Positions 1 to 11,174 are shown, counted from the stretch's first letter. The stretch is 64,000 nucleotides of DNA from Coenobita brevimanus (GCA_032717465.1 CM064655.1:18025335-18089334), one strand, 5' to 3'. Numbers and translations: made by a program. The notes: generated by a model from the letters alone, not told the origin.

Positions 1-1323
1 CTCAGACAGTTGAGTCTCTGTCAAGAAGAGAAGGTGAGGTTTAGTGGAGGAGAGGTGGTGTTCGACAGAGAAAAAGTTCGAGGAAAGGCTGCGAATATTG
101 CAGAAATGAAGAAGTGAGTCAGACAGTGGTTCCAGACATCTCTCTGAGTCGTCACTGGGAGAGGGGCTGATGGTGGGGCATTTATGGTCCCCCCCCCCTG
201 GGGACTCGGAGTCCTGATTTTCTGATGCTGCTATTTTACTTTTAATTTTGAAAAGGAAGTGTGGTGTGTACTGTGCATGTAGTTTGGTGTTGACAGTTAG
301 AGAAACTTGTATTGGAGAGCATGCTGGCCTACTCTCTGTGTTAATGAGACACTGAAAGAGTTCATCAAAGGGGAATGGTCAGGAACTAGTCCCGAGGGCT
401 GATGAAATGGGAGCTCCAGCTCTCCCTGTCATCAGCTTTCCATCAGTGTTGTAGTCAAGACCAGACATCTCGAGATCAAGACCAAGACCAAGACCAGACC
501 CTCTGAGACCAAGTCCAAGACCAAGAATTTATGTGTCTGCCGAATGAATGAAAAGTAACTGCAGCCTGCAGGTGCTGCACTGCTGGTGTCAGTTTTCGCG
601 GGTGTCTCAGCCCCTCGAGTGAGTGCACTTGTGCCCCAATCACCCAGTTGCAGATTATGTATTGTTGCGATACTCAACACCTTTTAAACGAATTTGAGTT
701 GATTATCGCTCATGAGTTGAATGAGGTCGAGGAGTTTCTGTTAAGACAATTACTAAGAAGAATTAAAGAGAGAAGAGGGCAATGGGGATAATTCCTGGGG
801 CCAAAACTCAAGAGTATGGAGGGGCCAGGGCCCACACCAGGACTGTGACAATTTTGCTTCTTTTTCTGGCCCTGTCAGACATTTTCCAGGCACCCCAGGG
901 CGCGGTCATAGCTCTCTGCTGCCCTGCACACCGATGTTTCGGCTTTTGAAAGTTTTTTAAGTTTTTAAACTTATGGAAGCACAGTTTTGAAGTTATAATG
1001 TATGGTGTTGCATACTTTGTCAGTGCCATCATACTCATGGATAGCTGTATCTTCCTCATGCGAAAACTGGTTTTCGGAAGACTATTTTCGCACTTCTCTC
1101 CGAGCTTTACCCGTGTCCAAACATACCACACACAACATATGCATCTTTCGTTTCTCGTGAACAGTCGAGAAGGACTGCCCATTTTTCAGGATAATTACAC
1201 AAAAGATCAAAGAGGTTTCGGGATACAGAGGTGGGAAGCAAAAAATTTTCATAAATATAAAATATATATATTTTACTTCCATAAGTGCTCCAAATACTTC
1301 TTACAGTCATATCCACTATTTGT
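1..1323. other. Non-coding host or old repeat sequence, no gene recognised
   Basis: No frame here looks like a conserved protein and no splice-flanked exon stands out. The stretch contains a short GACCAA-type minisatellite (listed separately) and otherwise AT-rich, unremarkable DNA. It could be intron or intergenic sequence upstream of the FEM1 exon at 10.1 kb on the same strand, but nothing in it proves that. Confidence 0.5.
453..527. repeat. GACCAA-type minisatellite, copy 1
   Basis: Imperfect hexamer repeats of the form (GACCAA)n, read as accaagaccaagacc with interspersed gagacc. A second, longer tract of the same type lies at about 8030-8140. The hexamer keeps frames open and creates a false Leu-Val-rich ORF on the minus strand. 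Confidence 0.7.
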
Positions 1324-1327
1324 TTAA

Positions 1328-1891
1328 CCCTTGGAGAGCAACGATCGTTCCGTAGGTACCTGCTGGGAAGCGACGACTAGGCCGAAATTTTGAGTCTTAC
1401 AGAATTGAACGACACATACATCATTGTCTTGGAAATATTCGCGTGCATCCGGCAATATATATATATGACCACATAAAGTCATGTGGTGGTGAGATAATAT
1501 GGCCAAAAGATGAACAGCTGGTGGCGCGAGCAACCCACCACCTGTGGTGAGTGAGGTAAGAAATTGGGCATTATCTGGGAAAAACAGCCTACAGTATATT
1601 TACCATGGCCATGGGCAATGATCACGTGATTACTGTATCATCAACCCTTTCTCTCTCTCTCTCTCTCTTTCTCTTTCTATCCCCGAGAGAAGATGGGAAT
1701 GGAGAATGAAAGACAAGAGGGACATCAGTCATTCATTCCAAGGGACGAAGGAACACTGTGCCATTCCTCTCTCTCTCTCTCTTCCCGACAGAGGAGGGAG
1801 GGAATGGACAATGACAGAGAGAAGAGGGACGGCTGTCATGCTTATCTCCTCATTCGCACAAAGGACGCATTATCTGCAATTACTATATTTA

Positions 1892-1925
<34 letters not shown>

Positions 1926-2005
1926 CTACGATAAATTACCTTACACACTCAACAAAGCATACATTATTATACAATTTACCCATAACTCTCTCTCTCTCTC
2001 TCTCT

Positions 2006-2079
<74 letters not shown>

Positions 2080-2379
2080 TGTGTGCGCAGATCTCTTAGC
2101 ACCTGGTGTGGGGTTGGCGGCGTCACGGGAGGAAAATGAGGAAAATTTACGTGTGTGCTCCATGGTGTGCATGTGCACATATTCTGAGCATATATGGGGC
2201 AGTGTGGGGAAGTGCATGGGTGGTATCGAGAGTTGCCACCTGCCCCTATTTCCCATAAAAATTTCAGCCACCTACACCTCGTGGCACGGTTTTGGTATGT
2301 CTTTCAAAATCACGCTCATTTGAGGCCTATTGCTTTCGACTCTGATAAGTCCCAAATGAGGCCTATCGCTCTCAGCGGG
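1328..2379. mobile_element. TTAA-flanked piggyBac-like non-autonomous element (putative)
   Basis: The segment is bounded by TTAA at 1324-1327 and 2380-2383. Its ends form an imperfect inverted repeat: the left end starts CCCTTGGAGAGC and the reverse complement of the right end starts CCCGCTGAGAGC. TTAA duplication and CCC-initial ends are typical of the piggyBac superfamily. No transposase is encoded; the interior is mostly microsatellite. The call rests on the ends only and could be a chance pairing of two TTAA sites. Confidence 0.5.
1893..2069. repeat. CT and GT microsatellites
   Basis: A (CT)n tract at 1893-1922, a second (CT)n tract at 1986-2008 running directly into a (GT)n tract at 2009-2069, then a short CGCG/CATG transition. 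Smaller CT tracts lie at about 1652-1680 and 1770-1781. They sit inside the putative TTAA element and create spurious Cys/Val, Ser/Leu and His/Thr ORFs. Confidence 0.95.
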
Positions 2380-2383
2380 TTAA

Positions 2384-2799
2384 GAGAACAGTTTTCACTA
2401 ACTTTCCCTCTTGAAAGGGGCCCACATTCAACTCCGCTCACTGCCCTTCTTGCTACTACAGATGATTTATCGGCCCCCAGGTGGCCCCCCCTACTTTGGT
2501 GGGGCTAGAAATGCCACTTGGCCACATGGCCATGGCCCCCCGCTCATAGGTGAATAAGTTGTATGACATATGAGGGTGGCTGTGAAACACTAAAAATATT
2601 CTGATTTCTTCTACAAAGGTCACAGAAGTCACTGCAGGCCTCCATGATAGCCATTTGGAAGCTCTGAAGGGTCATAACATGAAAGGTCAGAAGCCACTGA
2701 TGTCTAACTTGGCCCCCATCGCTCCAAAATCCTGGCCAGCATACTCTTCTAAATATTTCCTCTAACTATCTTATGCATTACACCACATGCACTTTACAT
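2384..2799. other. Non-coding, nothing recognised
   Basis: No coding frame, RNA gene or clear repeat boundary seen. A short palindromic GGCCACATGGCCATGGCC stretch occurs near 2520-2540, with no evident function. Confidence 0.4.
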
Positions 2800-3341
2800 T
2801 TCACACAACGTATCCCACTACGTTACAGGGGTTGGCGCCAGCAAGGGCATGCGGCCAGAAAACTTTGCCCCCGCTACCTAGTGGCAGACTTCTGGGCAGA
2901 GGCATGACGGGGGTTCTGCCGGCATAGATCATGCGTCCAGGCCGAGATGGGGATCGGTCCTGTGCTAGAGGGTACAGGGCATTGCGGTTCCCAGGCTGCC
3001 ACTTCCACCCAATAGAGAGGGGCCGGAACCTGGGAGTAGCACCCCAGGAGGCTGCCCTATCAGTGGGTGTATAATGGTAGGATAGTTGCAGTGCCAAGGC
3101 ACGCTTGGAGGGTGTCCATGCAGCTGTCCTAGCAGGGTGCACCGAGGCCACTACCACAGCCACTGGTAAGCTGGTGGGCTAGGGGTCCCAGATCCATTGC
3201 CTGGACCTGGGTTTGTGCAGTGAGAGGGGCCTGTGGTATGTCTATCCCCCTTTATTAATCCTGACTATGACAAAACACAAGAATAAGTTTCAAAGCAAGC
3301 CTGAGGACAGTAATTCACCCAGGGGGAAGGGGATGGGTTCA
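2800..3341 (+). other. Possible 5' leader of the LINE at 3342-7708
   Basis: GC-rich sequence immediately upstream of the LINE endonuclease domain and continuous with it. It carries no intact frame of its own. It resembles the GC-rich untranslated leaders of this sort of LINE in containing many short Gly/Pro/Arg-type codons broken by stops, but the 5' boundary cannot be fixed from one copy. Alternatively it is unrelated host sequence. Confidence 0.35.
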
Positions 3342-3741
3342 TGGAATGTGGGAAGTTTGAGGGGAAGTCATTGAGGCATTCAGTAGGAGGTAGGTGGATG
3401 TGGCGTGTTTGCAGGAAGTCCAGTAGAGGGGTGGATCTGCCAGAAAGATTGTTGGGAAGGACTGTTACTGTAAGTTGTTTTGGCAAGGGGGGACAGATGG
3501 ATATGGGGGTGTTGGTGTGATGGTTGCGGAGAAATGGGTGGAATATGTTATGAATGTTATAAGAGTAAGCGATAGGATATTGGTAGTGAAAATTCTGTTC
3601 GGTAGAAAGATAGCTGCGGTTATATCGGCATATGCTCCACAGGCAGGATTGGATGAAGCAGAAAAAGATAGATTTTGGGATGATTTAATATGTGTAGTAG
3701 GTGGTATGCAGGATGATGAGATAGTGGCTTTGGGAGGGGAC
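3342..3741 (+). pseudogene. LINE endonuclease domain, N-terminal part (broken)
   Basis: The frame starts with a SWNVGSLRG motif at 3339-3365, the usual N-terminal strand of APE-type LINE endonucleases, shifts frame around 3370-3480, then reads through AAVISAYAPQAG (near 3615-3650) and ends at ALGGDL (about 3727-3744), where a TTAA-flanked element interrupts it. Family knowledge: the domain nicks target DNA to prime reverse transcription. Here at least two frameshifts precede the insertion, so this part was decaying independently of the insertion. Confidence 0.8.
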
Positions 3742-3745
3742 TTAA

Positions 3746-4496
3746 CCCGTCACGTCCCGAGCTATTTCGCACCTCCAACACCCCCCAATCCCGAGCTATT
3801 TTGGAAAAAACATTTTTTGGCTAAAACCTCCGCTTTTGGTAAGAAACATCAGTTCATAGAGATATCGCTCACCTGAGGTTTAAAATACTCAATACAGGTA
3901 GCAGTACCTCCTTACCTTACTGGGTTTTCTATCAGGCTGGCTCCAAAGAAAACGAGTTCTGTGGGAGGGTAACTATTCCACACCACTCATAAATGGTATT
4001 TATTTATTTATTTGGTACGAATTTATACGTAGTACGAGAGTATATTGGTTTTCAAAGTAATATAGGCATTATAAGCATTGTTTCACTCACTAACTCATCA
4101 ACATACCTGACCTTTTTTTGGCGACATTACCTGATCATCATTTCTGACTGTTTCTTCCTCTAATGCTATGTAAACTTTGTCCTCCACATTGTCATCGATT
4201 GGGGAATCACTCTGGCCCTGAATGTCTTCATTGGCCAGGTCACTGGTAACAGGTGAATTGCTGAGAGAACGGCTTGCAGGGGGGGGGAGGTTATGCGGTG
4301 TAAGGCATTGTCCCTGCCTGGCATATTGCAGAGGAATGGAGGAAGGTGTCCCGTGTATACGTACGAAAAATCACACGCGAAAATTGAAAATTGTGCAAAT
4401 TATGAACCTTGCAATTGCGCAATGTACCGGTACGTCGACGGGACAATCTGTGACAAAATGTTGCAATGTACCCATACGTCGATGGGATGCCTCGTG
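3746..4496. mobile_element. piggyBac-like TTAA element inserted in the LINE endonuclease
   Basis: Bounded by TTAA at 3742-3745 and 4497-4500. Removing the 751-bp segment plus one TTAA makes the LINE reading frame continuous across the junction, with the GGDL half-motif on the left and NDHVG on the right, which fixes both ends to the base. The left end starts CCCGTCACGTCCCGAG; the reverse complement of the right end starts CACGAGGCATCCC, a weak inverted match. A subterminal motif (GCAATGTACC.. TACGTCGA.GGGA) occurs twice near the right end, at about 4419-4444 and 4462-4486. No transposase is present, so it is non-autonomous. Confidence 0.78.
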
Positions 4497-4500
4497 TTAA

Positions 4501-6246
4501 ATGATCATGTAGGTGAAGCAGCACAAGGTTATGAAGGAGTACATGGGGGATGTGCTTATGGTATAAGGAATGCGGAAGGGGAAAGGATACTCGAGTTTGG
4601 GGAGGCAACGGACATGATTTTGTGCAACACATATTTTAGGAAAAGAGAGAGTAGGTTAATTACGTATGAGTCTGGGGGAAATAGCAGTCAGATAGATTAT
4701 TTTTTGTTTAGGAGGGCTGATAGGAGGTTCGTGAGGGATGTTAAAGTTATAGGAAGTGAGGAGTGTGTGCAGCAGCACGAACTATTGATTTGTGATATGG
4801 TGGTTAAAGAACGAGTGATGAAAAAGAGGACTTATTTACCTAGGAGGAAAATATGGAAGCTGAAAAACCAAGTAGTAAGGGATGCCTTCTATAGCGAGAT
4901 GAGGAGAGTGGTGGCTGAACAGGGAGCTGTAGACAAAGGCATTAATGAACAGTATAGAGCCCTCAAGAACAATCGCTTGAGAGTTACTGATGTAACATGC
5001 GGTTGGACAAGAGGACCACCAAGACAAAAAGTAACTTGGTGGTGGGATGAAGGTGTTGAAGCTGCAGTTAAGGAGAAAAGAAGGCTTTTCTGGGAATGGA
5101 AGAAGGGTGGTAGCAAGGAGGAATACTTGGCTGCCAAGCATAGGGCTAGAAGAGAGGTTTATAGGGCAAAGTCTGAGTCACAGAGACTTTTACTTGATAA
5201 CCTAAATCATTGGAAAAGGAAAAATATGATATTTAAGGTGGCAAATCAGATGAAGAGGAATAATCAGGATATTATAGGTGAGCAGTGTGTGAAGAATGAT
5301 GAAGGAGGGGTAGTGGTGAACAGTGAGGATATTAAAGATGCATGGAGAGAGCATTATAGCCGGTTGTTGAATGAGGAGTTTGACTGGGACAGGGAAGGTT
5401 TGGAGCCAGCAGATCCAGTGATTGGCCCTTGGCTTTTGATTGATGCTGCTACTGTGAGTGAGGCAATAGGCAGGATGAAGGTGGGGAAGGCAGCGGGTGT
5501 GTCTGGGTTGACTGCCGAAATGTTGAAGGCCTCCGGAGATATAGGGGTGAGGTTAGTCACTGACCTGATAAATATGATTATTTATGAGTGTGTTATCCCA
5601 GATGATTGGCTGAAGAGTGTAATTGTAAATATGTATAAAGGGAATGATGCCCTGGAAAGAGGAAATTATAGAGGTATAAAGCTTTTAGATCAGCTAATGA
5701 AGGTAATGGAGAGAGTTTTTGAAGGTATGATTAGAGAAGTAGTGAATATTAATGAGATGCAGTTTGGGTTTATGCCAGGTAGGGGGACCACTGATGCCAT
5801 ATTCATTGTTCGACAGCATCAGGAAAAATAAATTGGTAGGAGAAGGGATCTGTATTTTGTTTTTGTTGATTTGGAAAAGGCCTTTGACAGAGTCCCTAGA
5901 GAGGTGGTGAAGTGGGCAATGAGAAAGCTTGGCTGGGAGGAGTGGCTGGTTAGGGTGGTTATGGCTATGTATGTGGGTGCTCGCACCCAGGTAAGAGTGA
6001 ATGGAGATTTGAGTGATGAGTTTTCTGCGAATGTTGGTGTGCATCAGGGATCAGTTTTGAGTTCCATGTTGTTTATCATGGTACTTGAAGCCCTCTCACG
6101 TGACTTTAGAAACGGACTCCTGTAGGAGATGTTGTATGCTGGTGATTTGGTGTTGATTGCAGAGAGCGAAAGGGAGGTGGAGGAAAGGTTTAGGAAGTGG
6201 AGAGATGGGGTGGGGCACAAGGGCTTAAGGGTAAATGCTGATAAAA
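4501..6246 (+). pseudogene. LINE endonuclease C-terminus and reverse transcriptase (broken)
   Basis: The open frame from 4501 covers the rest of the endonuclease (SQIDYFLFRR near 4690), a linker rich in Lys/Arg, and reverse transcriptase motifs KAAGVSGLTAEMLKA (5490-5530), GNYRGIKLL (5660), MQFGFMPGRGTTDAIFIVRQ (about 5755-5815). A stop at 5829-5831 and a frame change follow, then LEKAFDRVPREVV (5868-5910), HQGSVLSSMLF (6045-6075). The catalytic box reads YAGD at 6132-6143 where the family has YADD, and a stop sits at 6123-6125. The first catalytic aspartate is therefore lost and the enzyme cannot be active as it stands. Confidence 0.88.
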
Positions 6247-6828
6247 CAAGTGATGATATATAGGTTTGGTGGTGGTACTGTCAAAGACGAGGGAGAGTGG
6301 CCATGTGCAGTTTGCCACAAGGGCGTGGGAAGTAATTCCATCTTGTGCGATGTTTGTGATAAATGGGTGCGCAAGAGATGTACAGTCATTCTATTTTATG
6401 AAGGCAGTTTGGATGGGGCCATCTGGGACCTCACACTGTTAGCTCTGTTGCCACATTGCCGCCGACACACGTTTAATTATTTGTGCTCACCTCACTCTCT
6501 CTCTCTCTCTCTCTCCTGTTTTAAGCTAGTAACTACTTATAAATGAATTTTAAAAACTCTGTATAGATGTAATTCAATAAAAAAGCTATAGTATAGTATA
6601 AATCTCATAAGACTTGTCAGCGTTGCTTTTGCGACGTTGTCAGGTGGTGACATGAGGGACAGACCTGCGTGAGCGGGTCATACTCGGTCAGTCTCCCGCC
6701 ATGGAAGCTATAAAAAAAAACGCATCTGTAGACTTTTACCTCAGGGGTGGTGTGGAAGAAAAGTCGAAAACAAGAGAAAAAATAAAGTAAGTAAAATTAG
6801 TAGTAGTTAATATAAATATGAGAGAGAT

Positions 6829-6869
<41 letters not shown>

Positions 6870-7653
6870 ACATGTGTGGCAACAATGTGGCAATAGAGCT
6901 AACAGAGTGAGGTCCCAGAGCGCCCCAACCAAACTGCCTTCATAAAATAGAAAGACTATAGTGGTATCAGAGGTAGACTGCGAGATAATGTTGATTTTAT
7001 GTGTACGGCGTGTCGGGGAGAGCAGGTGAAGATTGTCAGGTGTGAAAGGATTGAACTTGCTGGTGAATCTCCTGAGTGTGTGGAGGAGTTTTGTTATTTG
7101 GGAGACATGTTGTGTGCTGGAGGTGAGGCTGGAGCTAGCTCTGTGGCTAGGGTGAGAAGTGGTTGGAAGAAGTTTAGGGAGCTATTGCCTCTTCTGACAT
7201 TGAGAGGGCTCTCCGTACATGCTGAGGGGTCTTTGTATGCAGCATGTTAGGAGTGTAATACTGTGTGGTAGTGAGACCTGGGCAGTAGAGGAGGAGGATA
7301 TTTGCTGGCTCAGACATATAGAAATGACAGTGATTAGGTGGATGTGTAGTGCATCCCTGCTTGCAAGGTCTGGGGGGGCTGGGTTTACGATGGAAGAGTT
7401 GAGAGGTAGGATGGGACTGGAGTGTATTGGTGTTGTGATGAGGAGAGGTAGATTGAGATGGTTTGGACATGTAGAGAGGATGGGAGATGATAATTGGGTG
7501 AGGAAGGTGAGAAGTATTAATATTGGGGGTGGGGTTGTGAGGGGTAGACCGAGAAAGAAATGGGACGAGGTCAATAAGTGTGACCTCAGGGTTAAGGGAC
7601 TGAACAGGGAGGCTGCAATGGATCGTGCAGCATGGAGAGCCGCCATTAGGTGA
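6247..7653 (+). pseudogene. LINE zinc-knuckle-like segment and C-terminal domain (interrupted)
   Basis: A Cys-rich stretch (PCAVCHKG.., LCDVCDKWVRKRCT, 6300-6385) follows the transferase domain, is cut by the mariner-like element 6383-6958, and resumes at about 6964. The C-terminal domain then runs to the stop at 7651-7653 with one frame change near 7240. It contains FCYLGDMLCAGG, GSETWAVEEED and RRGRLRWFGHVERMGDD. The Cys-rich part can look like a PHD-type host protein but sits in the LINE context, and the copy at 8.3 kb carries the same segment. Function of the C-terminal domain is unknown to me. Confidence 0.82.
6383..6958. mobile_element. Tc1/mariner-like MITE with long inverted repeats
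   Basis: Flanked by TA at 6381-6382 and 6959-6960. The ends are inverted repeats of at least 80 bp with few mismatches: the left begins CAGTCATTCTATTTTATG and the complement of the right begins TAGTCTTTCTATTTTATG. The inverted arms extend further into a CT tract (about 6493-6513) facing a GA tract (6832-6868). No transposase ORF. The related LINE fragment at 8.3 kb shows the uninterrupted site around 8426-8431, confirming insertion into the LINE. Confidence 0.9.
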
Positions 7654-7708
7654 CCAAGGCCAATGCATGCAAGCATGTTGGAGCCTTTAAAAATGAAATA
7701 AAATGAAT

Positions 7709-8289
7709 ATATGTGAACAACTGAACATCTAGGTAAAATATTTCTGCTTTCATTGCTTCATTGGCATGAAGAAACAAACATAGGAAAATAGAAATTTTTG
7801 TGGTTGTGTTTTCCGAGCAAACTAGCTATCAGCGCTCGCAGGGCTCAGCTCATGCATCATCACTGTAGCGCTAGCAAGGCAATATCTATAGACAGTACAA
7901 TGCTGTATGACACGCCGTGAATCAAATCAGCCATGATATTTAGTCGTGTATGATCATAAATTCTGACCTTCCCCACGCCACGGTGCACTTTGCAATGCTG
8001 GTCTTGACCTGGTCTCAGGCCAAAACTCCGAGACCAGAAGCTTTGAGACCAAGATCAAGACCAAGACCACGTCAAGTGAGACCAAGATCAAAACCAAGAC
8101 CACATCAAACTGGTCTCGAGACCAAGACCAGTCTCGAGACCTACAACACTGCAGTCCATCCACCTTGGGAGTACAGCCCTGCTCGACTGGTGCTACAGTC
8201 TACTCTTCATAATTAAGAACACACACCCTATGTAGGTTAGGAGATACAGTAACAATTATTTATTTTTATTTTTTTTGCTTACACAGAGG
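7709..8289. other. Non-coding spacer with GACCAA minisatellite
   Basis: No gene seen. From about 8030 to 8140 lies a second tract of GACCAA-type hexamers (accaagatcaagaccaagaccac and similar), closely resembling the tract at 453-527. The rest is AT-rich and unremarkable. Confidence 0.6.
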
Positions 8290-9150
8290 ATAAATCAAAG
8301 TGGTGATATCTAGGGTTGGTGGTATTACTGTCAAAGAGGGAGTGCGGCTATGTGCAGTTTACCACGAGGGTATGGGAAGTAACTCAATCTTGTGCATGTT
8401 TGTGAGAATTGGGTACATACAGATATACAGGTATTAGAGGTAGGCTGCAAAATAATGCTGATTTTGTGTGTGCAGTGTGTCTAGTAGAGAATGCTGAAAT
8501 TAAGAAATGTGATAGGATTGATCATGCTGGAGAGTCTCTTTGAGTGTGTTGAGGAATTTTGTTATTTGGGGGACATGTTATGTGTCGGAGATGGGGTTGA
8601 AGCTAGTTCTGTGGCTAGGGTAAGGAGTGGTTGGAGAAGGTTCAGGTAACTGCTGCCTCTCCTAGCATTGACAGGGCCCTCCCTCCATGCTAAGAGGTCT
8701 TGTATGCAGCATGTGTTAGGAGTGCATTGCTGTATGGTAGTGAGACCTGGGCGGTAAAGGAACAATATTTATCAGACATGCAGAGGTGTTGGTTTTAGAT
8801 GGATGTGTGGTGCATCCTCACATGAGAGGCCTGGGAGGGGTAGGACTGTGATTGAAGAGTTGAGAAGAAGAAGGAGACTTGAATGTGTTAGTGTTGTGAT
8901 GAGGAGCAGTAGATTGAGATAGTTTGGGCTAGTTGAGAGGATGGAATATGACAGCTAGACACAGAAGGTAAGGGATATGAACAGCAAAGTTAGGGTTGCG
9001 AGGGGCAGATTAAGAAAGACTTAGGACGAGGTCATAGAGTGCGACCTCATGGTTAATGGTCTAAATAGGGGGGGTTGCTGTAGATTGAGCAATGTGAAGA
9101 GCTGCCATTAGGTGACCAAGGTCGACACGTGCAGGCATATTGGACCCTTT
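8290..9150 (+). mobile_element. LINE 3' fragment, copy 2
   Basis: Collinear with 6235-7690 of the LINE above, but without the mariner-like insertion. It starts in the Cys-rich segment (GTITVKEGVRLC-type frame, decayed) and runs through the C-terminal domain to the common end (GCATATTGGACCCTTT). Many substitutions and indels destroy every frame. Its value is as the empty site for the insertion at 6383-6958. Confidence 0.82.
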
Positions 9151-10090
9151 ATAGTCGAATGAACAGTGTGTTACTGTTAACACTGGAGTACTATACGTGA
9201 TACATTAAAACATGCACCTTTTTTTTTTTTTTTAATATTGTGTGCCACTTAAATATGGGCAGAAATTTAACAAACAGGTATAGGTATTGTTTAGGCACTC
9301 TGAGATATGTAAAAGCAAGTTTGAAATTTTTTCACATTCCCAGAAAGTACAAAATGATCACACAATTTGAGGTAAACTTTCAATGTGTCAGGTGTTTGCT
9401 GCAATTTGTGCTTGCTAGTGTATTACACAATACTATCTACTACTACTACTGCCAGACGCCATAATCCCGTAAGGGGTGGCCACTTGACTTTGAGTTACTT
9501 ATTTTACAGGGAGGGGCACTAACCCTCCACCAACCCACTTGTTGACGTGTAGGGAGCACGTATGGGTTGGTTATATGGTTACCACCCAGCGTTGTAAATG
9601 GTTTCTTGGCTTACAGGAAACCATTTGGCTTGTCACTCAATGTAAAGCCACCTGTGAAGGAAAGAAAAGCAATAAGAAGTGACAGGAAAGATGGGAGAAA
9701 TAGGACGAGAATGTAGTTTAATTTTAGTGTATTTTCATTAATGAACCTACATATTTATGGTTAGCTATTTATTGTCATCACCATCATTGTGAAGAAGGCA
9801 CAGTATGCCAGAATGAAGGTGGATGGTGGATGAGTGTGTGTGAAAGCAAGATGTGGTAGTTGACGAGGCTGGAGAACTGACAGAAGATGAAGTTTGTTAT
9901 GTATGTAAAGAGGAGCTTATACCCAATAGTAACATATTGTCACATACTGTACATTAAATACTATGGTATGGTGATATGATTTAAGTTTATAATTCACCAG
10001 CCATTCATGCTGAACTTTGCTTCCAGTTGCTTCATATTTGCCTGTTTTTAATCAGTATTATAAAGAAATTAAAATATGTTAATATTTCAG
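9151..10090. other. Non-coding, probably intron upstream of the FEM1 exon
   Basis: A poly-T run lies at about 9219-9233 and a short ACT trinucleotide run near 9437-9450. No coding exon is recognised. The sequence ends with an AT-rich stretch and ATATTTCAG at 10082-10090, a good splice acceptor, so at least the end of this stretch should be intron of the FEM1 gene. Confidence 0.6.
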
Positions 10091-11174
10091 GTATGAAAAT
10101 GGAGTCATGGTTTTCCCCAAGCCTGTACAACAATCTCCCATTGCTGCTTACGAAAATTCCATAGAAGTAATGACAGCTCATCAGTTGGAGGAGATTATCT
10201 CAGATCCAGATGAAATGAGAATGCAAGCCCTCCTTGTGAGAGAAAGAATCCTTGGTCCAGCTCACCCAGACACCAGTTACTACATTCGCTACCGAGGTGC
10301 TGTGTATGCCGACACTGGCAATTTTGATCGTTGTATAACTCTATGGATGTATGCCCTGGACATGCAGCAAAAGATTCTTGAACCCCTCAGCCCTATGACA
10401 CAAAGCTCTTTTGTGTCCTTCGCTGAACTTTTCTCCTTCATGATGAGTGAAGCTAAGAACCGAGGCAGAAGAGTGCCAGTAGTGAACTTCTGTGACATGA
10501 TGCGGGTATTTGAAAAGTGTTTGAGGGAAGTTGAGGTAGGCATGTTTCAACTCAATAAAGGAGTTACAGGATACAGTGGTATGTTGGCCAATGGAGGAGA
10601 GAGAGACACTACATATTTCCACCGTACACTTGTGATAACTATGCACCTGGTATGTTTACTAACAAAACTAGGTCCAGGCCTAACTCCCCTTCAGCGACAC
10701 ACTATGAGAAAAGCTGTATATCACTTGGTGCGCTTGGAGCCACGAGGGTCAGGGGGAGTGACACCTCTTCACTTAGCCTGCTCCCGTGATTCGTCTGCGA
10801 CTGTTGGCAGATTTCCCATATGTACCTTTCCTAGTGCTGAGGTTGTAAATTTATTGCTGGAAGTTGGAGCAGATCCATGTGCCACTGACAATCAAGGCAA
10901 CACTCCACTCCACACCCTAGCTAGCAACAAACAATGCCGCCGGGATCTGCTACTATCACTTCTAAGTGCTGGTGCTCATTTGGATACTCTTAATAAATCT
11001 GGCCAGAGTTTTGCTTCAATACGAGCCTCTCGAGGACAGCGAATCCATCAGCTAATCAATCCTCTGCAAAACATTTCCTTACAGTGCCTGGCTGCTGCCA
11101 CTTTGCGTAGGCATGGACTTCCTTACCATACAGTCCTGCATCCTCGCCTCACACAGTTTGTAGACCAGCACTGA
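10091..11174 (+). CDS. fem1: FEM1 homologue (FEM1A/C type), last coding exon
   Basis: FEM1 proteins are substrate receptors of cullin-2 RING ubiquitin ligases that read C-terminal degrons. The exon starts after the CAG acceptor at 10088-10090 with one base of a split codon and reads YENGVMVF before the first in-frame Met at 10107; there is no need for a start here. About 360 codons run to the TGA at 11172-11174. Visible landmarks: DPDEMRMQALLVRERILG and HPDTSYYIRYRGAVYAD (TPR-like middle region, hallmark of FEM1A/C), two C-terminal ankyrin repeats (TPLHLACSRDS, TPLHTLASN), and a C-terminal VHL-box-like end (SLQCLAAATL followed by HPRLTQFV) expected to bind Elongin-C and cullin-2. The N-terminal ankyrin repeats of a usual protein of about 600 residues must lie on exons upstream, outside or unrecognised. 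No frame damage; this is the only convincing host gene. The exact paralogue (A or C) is not decided. Confidence 0.93.

Larger units (their letters stand above)
3342..7708 (+). mobile_element. Degenerate non-LTR retrotransposon (LINE) with two nested DNA elements
   Basis: Domains occur in the expected order on one strand: an apurinic-type endonuclease, a reverse transcriptase, a zinc-knuckle-like Cys/His segment, and a C-terminal domain with the FCYLGD, SETW and RRGRLRWFGHVERM motifs typical of one LINE group common in marine invertebrates. The element ends at about 7708 after TGTTGGAGCC and an A-rich tail with AAATGA-like repeats. Two other fragments in the window share this 3' end. I cannot assign the clade with certainty (RTE- or Jockey-like). 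The copy is dead: frameshifts, stops, a changed catalytic box and two insertions. Confidence 0.88.

Noticed and set aside
1693..2323. Plus- and minus-strand ORFs of 111-205 codons with poly Val-Cys, Ser-Leu or His-Thr
   Set aside because: Produced by CT and GT microsatellites.
2801..3163. Minus-strand 120-codon ORF
   Set aside because: No similarity recognised, and the GC-rich region reads better as a LINE leader on the plus strand; no support as a gene.
6235..6546. Host PHD/zinc-finger protein exon
   Set aside because: The Cys-rich segment lies in line with LINE reverse transcriptase and C-terminal domains, and recurs in the LINE fragment at 8.3 kb.
9870..9960. Short coding exon with a CYVCKEELIPNSN reading upstream of the FEM1 exon
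   Set aside because: Only about 20 residues are plausible, no splice donor follows in a suitable place, and the resemblance to the LINE Cys-rich segment suggests an old LINE scrap at best.
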